A stretch of 64,000 bases of DNA from Arthrobacter sp. SPG23 (GCF_000876655.1 NZ_JYCN01000028.1:124001-188000), one strand, 5' to 3'; positions 43,390 through 52,766 are shown, counted from the first letter of the stretch. Translations and numbers: made by a program. The notes: generated by a model not told the origin, from the letters alone.

Positions 43390-44598
43390 GTGACCTTCAA
43401 TCCCGACGCCGCCGGCTGGAGCCCCGATACCCAGGCTGTCCGCGGCGGCCTTGACCGCACCAATTTCCAGGAGACCGCCGAGCCGATCTTCCTCAACTCC
43501 GGGTTCGTGTACGAATCCGCGGCCGCCGCCGAACGCGCCTTCACCGGCGAGGACGAACGGTTTGTGTACTCCCGCTACGGCAACCCCTCCGTGGCCACGT
43601 TCCAGGAGCGGCTCCGGCTGCTCGAGGGCACCGAAGCCTGCTTTGCGACGGCGTCCGGCATGTCCGCCGTCTTCACGGCACTGGGCGCCCTGCTGGCTGC
43701 CGGTGACCGGGTGGTGGCCGCCCGCTCGCTGTTCGGCTCCTGCTTTGTCATTTTGAACGAGATCCTGCCCCGGTGGGGCGTGGAAACGGTTTTCGTGGAC
43801 GGCCCGGACCTGGAGCAGTGGCGCGCCGCCCTTTCGGAGCCCACGACGGCGGTCTTCTTTGAGTCGCCGTCGAACCCGATGCAGGAAATCGTGGACATCG
43901 CCGCGGTCAGCGAACTGGCACACGCGGCAGGGGCGACCGTCGTCGTCGACAACGTCTTTGCCACTCCCCTGCTGCAGCGCTGCGGGGAACTCGGCGCGGA
44001 CGTGATCGTGTACTCCGGCACCAAGCACATCGACGGCCAGGGCCGGGTCCTTGGCGGGGCCATCCTGGGCACCAAGGAGTTCATCGACGGGCCGGTCAAG
44101 CAGCTGATGCGCCACACCGGGCCCGCACTATCCGCCTTCAACGCCTGGGTGCTGACGAAGGGCCTGGAAACCATGGCGCTGCGCGTCAACCATTCCTCGG
44201 CCTCCGCGCTGCGCCTCGCCGAATGGCTTGAGGGGCAGCCGGCGGTCAGCTGGGTCAAGTACCCGCTGCTGAAATCCCACCCGCAGTATGAGCTGGCGGC
44301 CCAGCAGATGAAGGCCGGCGGCACCGTGCTCACGCTGGAGCTTTCACCGTCGGCGGGCCGTACGGCGAAGGAAGCAGCCTTTGCGCTGCTGGACGCGCTG
44401 CGGATCATCGACATTTCCAACAACCTTGGCGATGCCAAGACACTCATCACCCACCCGGCCACCACCACCCACCGTGCCATGGGCCCGGAGGGCCGCGCGG
44501 CCATCGGGCTGAGCGACGGCGTGGTCCGCCTGTCCGTGGGACTCGAGGATGTGGACGACCTCATCCGCGACCTGGAGCAGGCGCTGAAACAGATCTGA
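43390..44598 (+). CDS. metZ: O-succinylhomoserine sulfhydrylase (MetZ-like)
   Basis: A 402-residue Cys/Met-metabolism PLP enzyme. The tyrosine region is Y-S-R-Y-G-N-P, and the cofactor lysine is in Y-S-G-T-K-H-I-D-G-Q-G-R. The family makes homocysteine directly from O-succinylhomoserine and sulfide, or cystathionine. H-I-D-G-Q-G and the rhodanese partner favour the sulfhydrylase. GTG 43390 follows the rhodanese stop without a gap. SAM-IV upstream gives feedback control. Confidence 0.9.
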   Translation: MTFNPDAAGWSPDTQAVRGGLDRTNFQETAEPIFLNSGFVYESAAAAERAFTGEDERFVYSRYGNPSVATFQERLRLLEGTEACFATASGMSAVFTALGALLAAGDRVVAARSLFGSCFVILNEILPRWGVETVFVDGPDLEQWRAALSEPTTAVFFESPSNPMQEIVDIAAVSELAHAAGATVVVDNVFATPLLQRCGELGADVIVYSGTKHIDGQGRVLGGAILGTKEFIDGPVKQLMRHTGPALSAFNAWVLTKGLETMALRVNHSSASALRLAEWLEGQPAVSWVKYPLLKSHPQYELAAQQMKAGGTVLTLELSPSAGRTAKEAAFALLDALRIIDISNNLGDAKTLITHPATTTHRAMGPEGRAAIGLSDGVVRLSVGLEDVDDLIRDLEQALKQI

Positions 44599-44615
44599 CC
44601 AGCCTGAACCTGACC

Positions 44616-44681
44616 AGCGCGAACGGACAGATACGGCCCTGTTTCCCGCGCTGTTGAGGGCCCTAACTGTCCGTTCGCGCT
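44616..44681. terminator. Inverted pair of repeat A forming a terminator-like hairpin
   Basis: GCGCGAACGGACAG (44617-44630) pairs perfectly with CTGTCCGTTCGCGC (44667-44680), with an A:T pair outside and a nested GGCCC/GGGCC pair (44635-44639/44658-44662). It lies between the convergent metZ and lipoprotein genes. The arms are one inverted and one direct copy of repeat family A. Confidence 0.75.
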
Positions 44682-44719
44682 TCACGGCGTCTTGCGGGTC
44701 GCCCCTTGCGCCCCGCCCG

Positions 44720-45451
44720 TCAGCCGTGCGCGAGGATGGTGTCAATCAGCTGGGCGAGCTCGGGCGCGGCGTTCGGGGTCACGTCCGGACCGGCCTTCAC
44801 CGCCGTGGCAGCCAAGTTCCCCTTGATCCCTGTCATGGTCAGCGCCGTCTGCTTCTCGCCGGTGGAGAGGCTCTGCCTGGCCAGCGCGGCAAAGGACTGG
44901 TCGCCTTTCGTCTGGGCGTCTACCGGCTGAACCTCGGTGGTGATCTTCTGTCCCGCCAGTTCAACGGTGAAGTTGCTGCACTCCGCCGAAGCCTTCCTGG
45001 ACGCATCCAGATGGTCCGTCAGCTCCTTGGCATCCTTGAGGGCAATGACGGTGACGACTATCGCCGTCTTGTCCGCAGCCGAGACGGTGGTTCCTGCCGC
45101 ATACGTGCTGTCCTCGGGAATCTGGGAGTTGCTGTCGGCAAAGACGTTGCACGCCGGCGGCGTGAACACCGCACTCTTGAGCACTTCCTTGGCCTTGATG
45201 ATGCCCTGGTCGATCTGCGCCGCGGGAACCACCGTCAGGGGGCGCCCCTGGGAATCCTTCAGGGTGGACAGCAGGCTGCTCAGGTCCGCATCCGTGTAGG
45301 TCTTCGCCGGGCTTGGCGTGGCGCTCGAGGCTGGGGGCGACGAGGTGGCGGTTTCCGTACCGGTGGTTGTGGTGCCGGTGTTTGTTCCGCACCCGGTGAG
45401 CGCCAGGAACGCCGTCAGGAGGAGGGCTGCTGGTGTGATGCGCCTTTGCAT
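44720..45451 (-). CDS. Predicted lipoprotein, unknown function
   Basis: A 243-residue secreted protein. The signal peptide M-Q-R-R-I...L-L-L-T-A-F ends in lipobox L-T-G-C, giving lipid anchoring at Cys near residue 21. A Thr/Ser/Pro linker follows to about residue 48, then a soluble domain with two cysteines (A-C-N-V-F and E-C-S-N-F) that may form a disulfide. It resembles actinobacterial sensor-domain (PknH-like) lipoproteins in outline, but I cannot assign it firmly. ATG 45451 starts the signal peptide; the frame's upstream extension lacks one. Confidence 0.75.
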   Translation of the reverse strand: MQRRITPAALLLTAFLALTGCGTNTGTTTTGTETATSSPPASSATPSPAKTYTDADLSSLLSTLKDSQGRPLTVVPAAQIDQGIIKAKEVLKSAVFTPPACNVFADSNSQIPEDSTYAAGTTVSAADKTAIVVTVIALKDAKELTDHLDASRKASAECSNFTVELAGQKITTEVQPVDAQTKGDQSFAALARQSLSTGEKQTALTMTGIKGNLAATAVKAGPDVTPNAAPELAQLIDTILAHG

Positions 45452-45735
45452 GGACTGATCCCCGTTCGATGAACCGGTCCGCCCCGGGAGATTCGGGGCG
45501 CGTTCCGGAACCGGATCCGCCGGGCGGTCAGTGCCTGGCTGATGCGGCGTGCTGCTGCGCGCGCGCAAGTGGTGGACGGGATCGTGTCTGGCGGGCGGCC
45601 GGGTTCCGGCAGGTCCGCCGGTGCGTTCGATCCCCCTCGAGCACCGCTGACTGACGCGATAGCGCCAAAGCTACGGCACGGCACCAAGCCCGGAACAGAG
45701 TGTCCACTACCTGTTTCCGCCTGGCCCGGGGAACC

Positions 45736-46059
45736 TCAGGTGTCGAGCTCCCAGTGCAGCCGGATCGCTTCGGCAACCGGGCCCGACGCAACATCCACAG
45801 TGAAGGCCACGGGCGCGGTTCCGGTCTCTTCGATGACGGTGTCATGGTAGACGCGGCCGCATGCCGGGCACAGCGTGTAGAGGTCCTCGTCCCCGGGCCA
45901 CTCGGCCAGTCCGGCAGGCACGGGAGTGTCCTCGCCAAGGTGGACAGGCATTCCTTCGGAGTTGGCCTGGATCAGTCCGTCGTCGCTGACGGTGTTGCCA
46001 CAGACGCAGGTGATGGTGGTGACATCATGGCCGGCGACTGTTGCGTATTCGGTTTCCAT
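45736..46059 (-). CDS. Hypothetical zinc-ribbon-like protein
   Basis: A 107-residue protein with two cysteine pairs, T-C-V-C-G-N near residue 19 and L-C-P-A-C-G near residue 66, suiting a zinc ribbon. The rest is acidic. ATG 46059 has CCGGAG upstream. No known family recognised. The 284 bp between this gene and the lipoprotein start show no feature I can support. Confidence 0.65.
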   Translation of the reverse strand: METEYATVAGHDVTTITCVCGNTVSDDGLIQANSEGMPVHLGEDTPVPAGLAEWPGDEDLYTLCPACGRVYHDTVIEETGTAPVAFTVDVASGPVAEAIRLHWELDT

Positions 46060-46087
46060 GGCGCGCTCCGGGGTAGTAGGAACCTGA

Positions 46088-47314
46088 TCAGGACTGGCGG
46101 ACGCGCAACAGCACCGGCGCCTTCTCGCGCGCGGTGATGGCTTCGGTCCGGCGCATGCTGACTTCCACCGCGTGGGCAACAACGGCCGCCAGCCCGGTGG
46201 CCGCGTCCGGGGTCGCAGCCAGGCTTTCCTGCATGACGTGGCGCTGCTGCTCCGAACCGGTCCCGCGGTCCAGGATGCGCCGCACGCCTTCGCGGGCCAG
46301 TTCCAGCTCGTCCTGTTCCGCCAGGACAGGCGCCACGTAGTCCACCAGCGCCTCCACCACTTCCTCGGCAGGAGAAGGACGGAACGTGCCGAAATCCAGG
46401 AGTTCTCCGCGGAGTCCGCAATTGCTGGCCTGCCACGCCGCCATCCGCAGGAGCACCGTCGGTACCGGTGCGGGGTCCACACCGGCCCGCCATTCCCTGC
46501 TGGCCGATTCCACCAGGCCGCGCACCAGGACGGCGATCAGGGCGGCGTCCTCGGCCTGCAGGCAGACGTCAGCCACCCTGACTTCCACGGTGGGGTGGTT
46601 CCGCGAGAGCCTCGCGTCGAAGTAGATCATGCCTTCGTCCAGCAGCACGCCGCTGTCCAGCAGCCGGGTGACCACGCGGCGGTACATGGAGTGCGTTCCG
46701 AAGATCTGGGACGGGCCCGACGTCGGCCAGCGGTTCCAGGCCTGCGTGCGGTAACTTTCAAAGCCGGTCTCCACGCCGTTCCAGTACGGCGAGTTCGCGC
46801 TGAGCGCCGTGAGCACCGCCAGTTTGTCCCTGATCCGGTCGATGACCGCCACGCCTTCTTCCGGGGATTCGACGAAAGTGTGCACGTGGAACCCGCAGGT
46901 CAGCTGCTCATGGACGGTGAGCCCGAAGCGCTCCTGCATGGTGGCATAGCGGGGGTTCGGCGTGGTGTGCGTGGTGGAGGCAATCGGCGATGTTGCCAGC
47001 GCCGCCACCCGTGCATTGTGCTTCTTGGCGGCGGTGTCGGCCAGGACCCGGCCCTGGCGGATCTGCAGGAGCAGCTCCCCATAGTTCAGGCACGGACGGG
47101 TCTGGGTCTCGATCTGCTCTAGTTTCAGTTCGGCAGTCAGCCCGGTGTCGCCGTCGTGATGGGTTGGATCGTGGGGGTCCGGGATCCGGGGCTTGTCCGG
47201 AGCGTCGTCGGCAGCGAGCTTCCGCCCCGTCAGCAGGGCGTCCGCCAGCGCCAGCGGCTCCCCGGTCACGGGGTCCACAATCAGCAGCTCTTCCTCAACC
47301 CCGAAAGTTCGCAT
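46088..47314 (-). CDS. Glutamate-cysteine ligase family protein (YbdK/GCS2 type)
   Basis: A 408-residue carboxylate-amine ligase. The N-terminus M-R-T-F-G-V-E-E-E-L is the GCS2 signature; C-G-F-H-V-H, the W-P-T-S-G-P region and R-V-A-D-V-C also match. The family joins cysteine or another amine to glutamate with ATP; YbdK itself is weak in this reaction. In actinobacteria, relatives make gamma-glutamylcysteine. ATG 47314 begins the conserved domain. It lies 28 bp upstream of the zinc-ribbon protein and is probably co-transcribed. Confidence 0.87.
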   Translation of the reverse strand: MRTFGVEEELLIVDPVTGEPLALADALLTGRKLAADDAPDKPRIPDPHDPTHHDGDTGLTAELKLEQIETQTRPCLNYGELLLQIRQGRVLADTAAKKHNARVAALATSPIASTTHTTPNPRYATMQERFGLTVHEQLTCGFHVHTFVESPEEGVAVIDRIRDKLAVLTALSANSPYWNGVETGFESYRTQAWNRWPTSGPSQIFGTHSMYRRVVTRLLDSGVLLDEGMIYFDARLSRNHPTVEVRVADVCLQAEDAALIAVLVRGLVESASREWRAGVDPAPVPTVLLRMAAWQASNCGLRGELLDFGTFRPSPAEEVVEALVDYVAPVLAEQDELELAREGVRRILDRGTGSEQQRHVMQESLAATPDAATGLAAVVAHAVEVSMRRTEAITAREKAPVLLRVRQS

Positions 47315-47403
47315 GCATACATTGTGCCCCCGTGACGCCCCGTACGACAGGCGCAGCAACGGCGCCGCGGTTCGGTCGGTCCCGGCTGGCAGGTTCGGCC
47401 GGG

Positions 47404-48927
47404 TCAGTCCTGGAAGTACTCGATCTTGGCGCCGATGGTGTTCAGCCGCTCGGCCAGGTCCTCGTACCCGCGCTCGATCACGTAGATGTTGCGAAGCTCG
47501 GACACCCCGCGGGCGGCCAGCATGGCCAGCAGGATGCAGGCGGCCGGGCGGAGGGCGGGCGGGCAGCCCACCTCGGCGGCCCGCCACCGGGTTGGGCCGT
47601 TGACGTAGATCCGGTGCGGATCCAGCAGCTGGACGCGTGCCCCCAGCTTGTTCAGCTCGGTGAGGTAGATGGCGCGGTTCTCGTAGACCCAGTCGTGGAT
47701 CATGGTCTGGCCTTCGGCATTGGCCGCAATGACTGCGAAGAACGGCAGGTTGTCGATGTTCAGGCCCGGGAACGGCATGGGGTGGATTTTGTCCGTGGGG
47801 GCATGCAGCGCGGAAGGCTTCGTGGTGACGTCCACCAGCCGGGTGCGGCCGTTCCGGGCAAAGTACTCGCCGGAGATCTCCAACTCCTGGCCCATCTGTT
47901 CCAGGGTGGCGAGTTCAATCTCCATGAATTCGATGGGAACCCGGCGGATGGTGACCTCGGAATTGGTCACGATGCCGGCGGTGATCAGGCTCATCGCCTC
48001 AATCGGGTCCTCGGACGGGAAATATTCAATGTCGACGTCGATGGACGGCAGGCCGGTGATCTTCAGGGTGGTGGTCCCCACGCCCTCGATCACCACGCCC
48101 AGGCCCTGCAGGTAGAAGCAGAGGTCCTGGACCATGTAGTTGGGACTGGCGTTGCGGATCACCGTGGTGCCGCGGCGGTGGGCGGCCGCCATGATGGCGT
48201 TTTCGGTGACTGTGTCACCGCGTTCGCTCAGCACGAAGGTGCGGTTGTCGCCGTCGGCCGGGGGGGCCTGGACCGAATAGAAACCCGACTTGGCGTCCAC
48301 TGACAGGCCGAACTGGCGCAGGGCCTGCATGTGCGGTTCCACGGTGCGGGTGCCCAGGTCGCAGCCGCCCGCGTACGGAAGCCGGTATTCGGCGGATTCG
48401 TCCAGGAGCGGGCCCAGCAGCATGATCACGCTGCGGGTGCGCCGGGCAGCCTCCACGTCCATGGAATCGAGGTCCAGGACTGCGGGGCGGCGGATCTGCA
48501 GGTCGTTGGCGTTGAGCCAGGTGCATTCGACACCGATGCTGGTGAGCACCTCCACGATCCGGTTCACTTCCTCGATCCGGGCCAGCCTGCGCAACGTGGT
48601 GGTGCCGCGGTTGATGAGGCTGGCGCAGAGAAGTGCCACGCCGGCGTTCTTGCTGCTGTTGACGTCCACGGAACCGGACAGCGTGCGGCCGCCTTCCACC
48701 CGGAGGTGCGTCATCTGCGGGCGGCCCACTTTGACGATGCTGCGGCCTACAATGGCCTCGAGCCGCTGGATCATTTTGAGGCTGAGGTTCTGCTTGCCCT
48801 GTTCCATCCGGGCGATGGCGCTCTGGCTGGTGCCCAGCTCGGCTGCCAGCTGCCCCTGGGTCCAGCCCTTCTCGCCGCGGGCATCGCGGAGCAGCAGGCC
48901 TACGTGTTCAGCAGTTTCTTGAGTCAT
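47404..48927 (-). CDS. XRE helix-turn-helix fused to MurA-like enolpyruvyl transferase
   Basis: A 507-residue fusion. Residues about 8-63 are an XRE/Cro HTH (W-T-Q-G-Q-L-A-A-E-L-G-T-S-Q-S-A-I-A-R-M). Residues about 72-507 match UDP-GlcNAc 1-carboxyvinyltransferase. The substrate lysine is in N-S-S-K-N-A-G, and the PEP-binding cysteine in Y-A-G-G-C-D-L-G-T-R, the position of MurA Cys115. Late motifs include G-P-T and E-R-G-Y-E-D-L. MurA makes the first committed peptidoglycan precursor. The DNA-binding part suggests a regulator that senses UDP-GlcNAc or PEP, or a second MurA. Active-site residues argue that it can bind substrate. Confidence 0.9.
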   Translation of the reverse strand: MTQETAEHVGLLLRDARGEKGWTQGQLAAELGTSQSAIARMEQGKQNLSLKMIQRLEAIVGRSIVKVGRPQMTHLRVEGGRTLSGSVDVNSSKNAGVALLCASLINRGTTTLRRLARIEEVNRIVEVLTSIGVECTWLNANDLQIRRPAVLDLDSMDVEAARRTRSVIMLLGPLLDESAEYRLPYAGGCDLGTRTVEPHMQALRQFGLSVDAKSGFYSVQAPPADGDNRTFVLSERGDTVTENAIMAAAHRRGTTVIRNASPNYMVQDLCFYLQGLGVVIEGVGTTTLKITGLPSIDVDIEYFPSEDPIEAMSLITAGIVTNSEVTIRRVPIEFMEIELATLEQMGQELEISGEYFARNGRTRLVDVTTKPSALHAPTDKIHPMPFPGLNIDNLPFFAVIAANAEGQTMIHDWVYENRAIYLTELNKLGARVQLLDPHRIYVNGPTRWRAAEVGCPPALRPAACILLAMLAARGVSELRNIYVIERGYEDLAERLNTIGAKIEYFQD

Positions 48928-49034
48928 ACGAAAAAAATATCACGCATGAGTTATTCCAGGCTGCGAAACGCTGGAAACTGCCGTCAAGCTCACAGATTAT
49001 TCATCCCGTGCGATATATCGGGTGGCGGCCGGGC

Positions 49035-49838
49035 CTACTGCTGCCCGAGGAACACCATATTCCACGTCCCTGCGCCGACGGCGGCGGACACGGCCGCGGC
49101 GGCAATCAGCACTCCGCCGAGGACCACCCAGATGTCCAGGGTGCTGAACGTGGACTCACGTGCCCAGGTCCGCCGCGCACCGCCGAACCCCCGCGCCTCC
49201 ATGGTGACAGCAAGCCGTGAGGCCCGGCGGACGGCCTGGACCAGGAGCCCGAAGCTCTGCCCCAGCATCGCCCGGAGGCGCTGCCCCGGACTCCCGTGGG
49301 AGCCCACCCCGCGGGCGCGCCGGGCCATGCCGATCGTCTGCCATTCTTCGGCCATCAGCCCCACGAGCCGCATGGCGGCCAGGGTGCCCAGCACAAACCG
49401 GTGCGGCAGCTTCGCTTTCTGGGCGAGGGCGTCAGCGAGGTCGGTCGGGTCCGTGCAGCTCATCAGCAGCACCGCGGGGAGGGCGATTGCCAGCCCCCGC
49501 AGCAGGAATCCGAGCCCCAGCTCCAGCGAACCTTCGCTGATGGACCAGATGCCGACGTCGAGCAGGATCCTTCCGCTGTCCGGGGCCACGATCGAGGTGC
49601 TCCAGCCGCCCAGCCCAGCCGCCAGGATCAGCGGCCAGCCACGCTGCCAGAGCAACGCCACGGTCAGTCCGGCCAGCGGGAAGAGCAGCAGCTCAAAGGC
49701 CAGCGCAACGGAGGCGGACACCCAGTCGATGGACAGCGCCAGCACCACGGTCATCAGCATGACGACGGCGAACTTGGCCAGCGGATTGGCCCGGGTCAGC
49801 AGGGCGTGGTTCGCCTGCAGAGTCAATGCTTCCCTCAT
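49035..49838 (-). CDS. ykoC: ECF transporter transmembrane component (YkoC/EcfT)
   Basis: A 267-residue membrane protein with about six segments and the two EcfT signature motifs (A-R-R-A-R-G and E-A-R-G-F) in coupling helices that contact the ATPases. It overlaps the ATPase gene by 4 bp. With the S component and double ATPase upstream it forms a YkoEDC-type importer for thiamine or its hydroxymethylpyrimidine precursor. Confidence 0.9.
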   Translation of the reverse strand: MREALTLQANHALLTRANPLAKFAVVMLMTVVLALSIDWVSASVALAFELLLFPLAGLTVALLWQRGWPLILAAGLGGWSTSIVAPDSGRILLDVGIWSISEGSLELGLGFLLRGLAIALPAVLLMSCTDPTDLADALAQKAKLPHRFVLGTLAAMRLVGLMAEEWQTIGMARRARGVGSHGSPGQRLRAMLGQSFGLLVQAVRRASRLAVTMEARGFGGARRTWARESTFSTLDIWVVLGGVLIAAAAVSAAVGAGTWNMVFLGQQ

Positions 49839-51470
49839 GGGGCGGCCACCTCCGGGTTGCGCAGTCCGGGCCGGCCGGGTTCCGGTGCATCAAGTTTCAG
49901 CTCGGTGCCGCCGAGGACGTCGCTGAACTCCTGGTCGTGGGTCACCGACACCACAGCGGTGCCGGCGTCGAGGAGTTCGGACAGGAAGGACGCCAGTTCC
50001 GCCCAGGTGTTGGCGTCCTGGCCGAACGTGGGTTCGTCGAGGATCAGCACCCGGGGATGGGCGGCCAGCACCGTGGCGACGGACAGCCTGCGCTTCTCCC
50101 CGCCCGAGAGTGTGTAGGGGTTCGCCTCCACCAGCTTGGTCAGCCGCAGCCGCTCCAGGAGTTCGTCCACGCGTTCCTCGCCGTGGCCCAGGTGCCGCGG
50201 GCCGAACATCAGCTCATCCAGCACCCGGCCGGTGACGAACTGGTGCTCCGGTTCCTGGAAAACGGTGCCGATCCGGGAGATCAGCTGCTCCGCTTTCCAC
50301 TTGTACGGGTCGATCCCGGCGCCTTCGCTGAGGTCAACGGTGGCGGAAACCCTGCCCTCCACCGGCTGGAGCAACCCGGCGAGGGTGAGGGCAAACGTGG
50401 ACTTTCCGGAACCGTTGGGCCCGGTGACGGTCAGGGCCTGGCCGGCCCGGACCTGTGCCGTGATGCCGGCCTGCACCGGTACCGGAGGGACAGCCTTGAA
50501 GCGCCGCCGGCGGGGACGTTCGCGGGAGACCGCAAGGTTCTCGGCCGCCAACAGGAGGTTCCCGGCCCCGGGCGCCCCCGCCCCGTGCGCCCCCCGGGTC
50601 ACCGGCACCCGCAGAACCCTGCGCTCCGGTGCCGCCGGACCGCGCCCGGGTGGCGGGAACATACCCGGGAACCCAGACACCGGCGGCAACAAGCATGTCC
50701 CGGGCCTGTGCCAGGACCTGGTCCGGGGGCCCGTCCAGCAGCACCGCGGAGTCCGTGGCCGATCCGGGCTGCAGCACCACGATCCGGTCCACGAGGTCTT
50801 TCCAGACGCCCACGCGGTGTTCCACCACCACCAGCGTGGCCCCGGTTTTGTCCAGGCACCTGCCCACGGCGTCCCTGACCTCCAGGACCCCCGCAGGGTC
50901 CAGGTTGGCGGTGGGCTCGTCGAGGAGCAGCAGCCCCGGTCGCATGGCCAGGATGCCGGCGAGCGCCAGGCGCTGCTTCTGGCCGCCGGAGAGGGCCGAC
51001 GTCGGGTGGTCCAGCGGCAGGTAAGCCAGCCCGACGTCGTCGAGCGCCTCGCCGACGCGCGTCCAGATGTCCGTGCGCGGCACAGCGAGGTTCTCGGCGC
51101 CGAAGGCGACGTCGTCCCCCACGCGGGAAAGGACCACCTGCGTCTCGGGGTCCTGCTGCATCAGGCCGGTCCGCCCCCGCTGGGCGCGGGGCGGAGCGCC
51201 GTCGATCAGCAGGGCGCCCGTCTCATCGGAGTCATCCGCATCCGGCGCGCCATCGTGCCGGGCTACGGCGTCGCTGTCGCCGAGCACCCCGGCGAGGGCG
51301 TGCAGCAACGTGGATTTTCCCGCGCCGGAGGGACCCAGCAGCAGCACGCGTTCGCCCGGCTGAATGTCCAGGTCCAGGGCGCGGACGGCAGGCAGGGACC
51401 GGCCGGCATGCCGCCAGCCCCAGCCGCGTGCCGTGACCGCGGCCGGGCGGACGGTGTCGGAAGGCGTCAT
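49835..51470 (-). pseudogene. ykoD: ECF transporter double ATPase (YkoD-like), frame interrupted in linker
   Basis: Two ABC ATPase domains typical of YkoD, about 544 residues once one frameshift is repaired. Domain 1 (from ATG 51470) has G-P-S-G-A-G-K-S-T, L-S-G-G-Q-K-Q-R and L-L-L-D-E-P-T. Domain 2 has G-P-N-G-S-G-K-S-T, L-S-G-G-E-K-R-R and L-I-L-D-E-P-T. The first frame runs out of register in the G-rich linker (about 50560-50700), where domain 2 continues in the +1 frame, implying one extra base, perhaps in a G run. Either a sequence error, a real break, or two overlapping genes (50334..51470 and 49835..50692); the long overlap makes the last unlikely. Confidence 0.8.
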
Positions 51471-51486
51471 GAGCAGTGTGCGTTCA

Positions 51487-52119
51487 TCAGGAGAAGACGG
51501 GCTCCGCAGCTGCCTTGCGGGAGGCGAAGGAGCTCAGCACACCGGTCCTGGCGAGGCCGCGGGTGGCGAGCCAGGACAGGCCGCCGGCGATGACGGCGCC
51601 CGAGATGGCTGTGAAGATGATGTAGGCCAGCTTGTCGCCGGCAGCGTAGGCGATATTCCAGCCCCAGGGTGCGAACGAGTCGTTCAGGCCGCAGAAGAGG
51701 CCTGCGGCGGCACCCGCCAGCAGCGAAACGGGCAGGTTGAACTTCTTGTAGACGAACACCGCGAAGATGATCTCCGCCCCCAGCCCCTGCACGAAGCCGG
51801 AGAACAGCACTGACGCTCCGTACTGCGAGCCCATGATCAGTTCACCGGTGGCGGCGACAGTTTCGCAGAACAGGGCGGCTCCGGGCTTGCGGATGATCAG
51901 CATGCCCAGGACGGCGGGAATCATCCAGCCGCCGGCGATGAGGCCGGTCAGCGGCGGGTAGACGGCGTTCATGGGCGGCGACACTGCGGCGGCCCCCTGG
52001 GACCAGGCCCAGAAGATGACGCCGCCGGCCACTGCGATCAACGCGGCAACCACGATGTCCACCACACGCCAGCTGTACTTGCTGTTGCCAAGCGACTGCT
52101 TGGCGGTAATTCCAGTCAT
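51487..52119 (-). CDS. ykoE: ECF transporter S component (YkoE-like)
   Basis: A 210-residue membrane protein with about six hydrophobic segments, matching YkoE: V-V-D-I-V-V-A-A-L-I-A-V near the start, P-P-L-T-G-L-I-A-G, and E-L-I-M-G-S-Q-Y-G. It binds the substrate. AGGAGGAAG precedes the ATG. A TPP riboswitch about 88 nt upstream identifies the substrate class as thiamine or a precursor. First gene of ykoEDC. Confidence 0.92.
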   Translation of the reverse strand: MTGITAKQSLGNSKYSWRVVDIVVAALIAVAGGVIFWAWSQGAAAVSPPMNAVYPPLTGLIAGGWMIPAVLGMLIIRKPGAALFCETVAATGELIMGSQYGASVLFSGFVQGLGAEIIFAVFVYKKFNLPVSLLAGAAAGLFCGLNDSFAPWGWNIAYAAGDKLAYIIFTAISGAVIAGGLSWLATRGLARTGVLSSFASRKAAAEPVFS

Positions 52120-52206
52120 TTTCTTCCTCCTGAGGTACAGGAGGGGAGAGTGTTCCCCGGGCGCTCCGCGGCTTCCGCCGCCTGCTGCCGGACACTCTGA
52201 GAACTC

Positions 52207-52325
52207 GACTCCCTTGCGCCGGTACTAACCGGATCAGGTTCGAGGGTCTGCGGCTGTCCGCACTCTCAGCGCCCGCCTCCGGTTCCCTGGACTCTTCCAG
52301 TGATGCCCGACGGCGACGCTCCCCT
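52207..52325 (-). ncRNA. TPP (thiamine pyrophosphate) riboswitch
   Basis: Read on the minus strand, the conserved CTGAGA (52264-52269) is followed by ACCCTCGAACCTGATCCGG, TTAGTACCGGCGCAAGGGA (52209-52247), the THI-box core. The 5' half begins near GGGGAGC. It precedes ykoE by about 88 nt and should turn the operon off when TPP is high. The 366-bp gap 52120-52485 otherwise holds only presumed promoters. Confidence 0.95.
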
Positions 52326-52485
52326 GTCGTATCAATTCGCCCTTATGGGCGTGGATCAGTTTACACCCGCGGGGCCGCGAAATCCCGGGGCGGGTGTCAC
52401 AATGCGCGGTGATCCGGGCGGGTTGATGCGGTTAGGCTAGGGGAAGCCCTGTTTCCGTCGTTTCCCACCTGTTAGGGGTACTGGA

Positions 52486-52749
52486 GTGAGTTTTTTCATC
52501 AAGCTGCTTGGAACCGGAGTGAGCCTGCTGGCCGGATTCGCCGGCACGAAGGCCGTTGACGTCGTCTGGGAAAAGATCACCGGCCGTAAGCCGCCCAAGG
52601 GCGACAAGGACGACGTCCCCACCACCCTGCGCAGCGCCCTGACCTTTGCGCTGATTTCGGCCGCTGTCAGCGCCATCATCCAGGTCCTGGCCAACCGGGG
52701 CACGCAGCGTGCCATCACCCGCTTCGCCAAGAGCCAGGACATCGTTTAG
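52486..52749 (+). CDS. DUF4235 domain-containing membrane protein
   Basis: An 87-residue protein of DUF4235 type: an N-terminal hydrophobic segment (residues 4-22), W-E-K-I-T-G-R-K-P-P, then a second segment (residues 48-68) and a short basic tail. GTG 52486 overlaps the end of a GGAG-type site (CTGGAGTG), so initiation may be weak. Common in actinobacteria, without known function. Converges with the Mrp operon. Confidence 0.82.
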   Translation: MSFFIKLLGTGVSLLAGFAGTKAVDVVWEKITGRKPPKGDKDDVPTTLRSALTFALISAAVSAIIQVLANRGTQRAITRFAKSQDIV

Positions 52750-52766
52750 TCCCTCATGGGCCGCCG

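Noticed and set aside
45452..45735. Possible small genes between the lipoprotein and zinc-ribbon genes
   Set aside because: No supported start, conserved motif or RNA fold seen.
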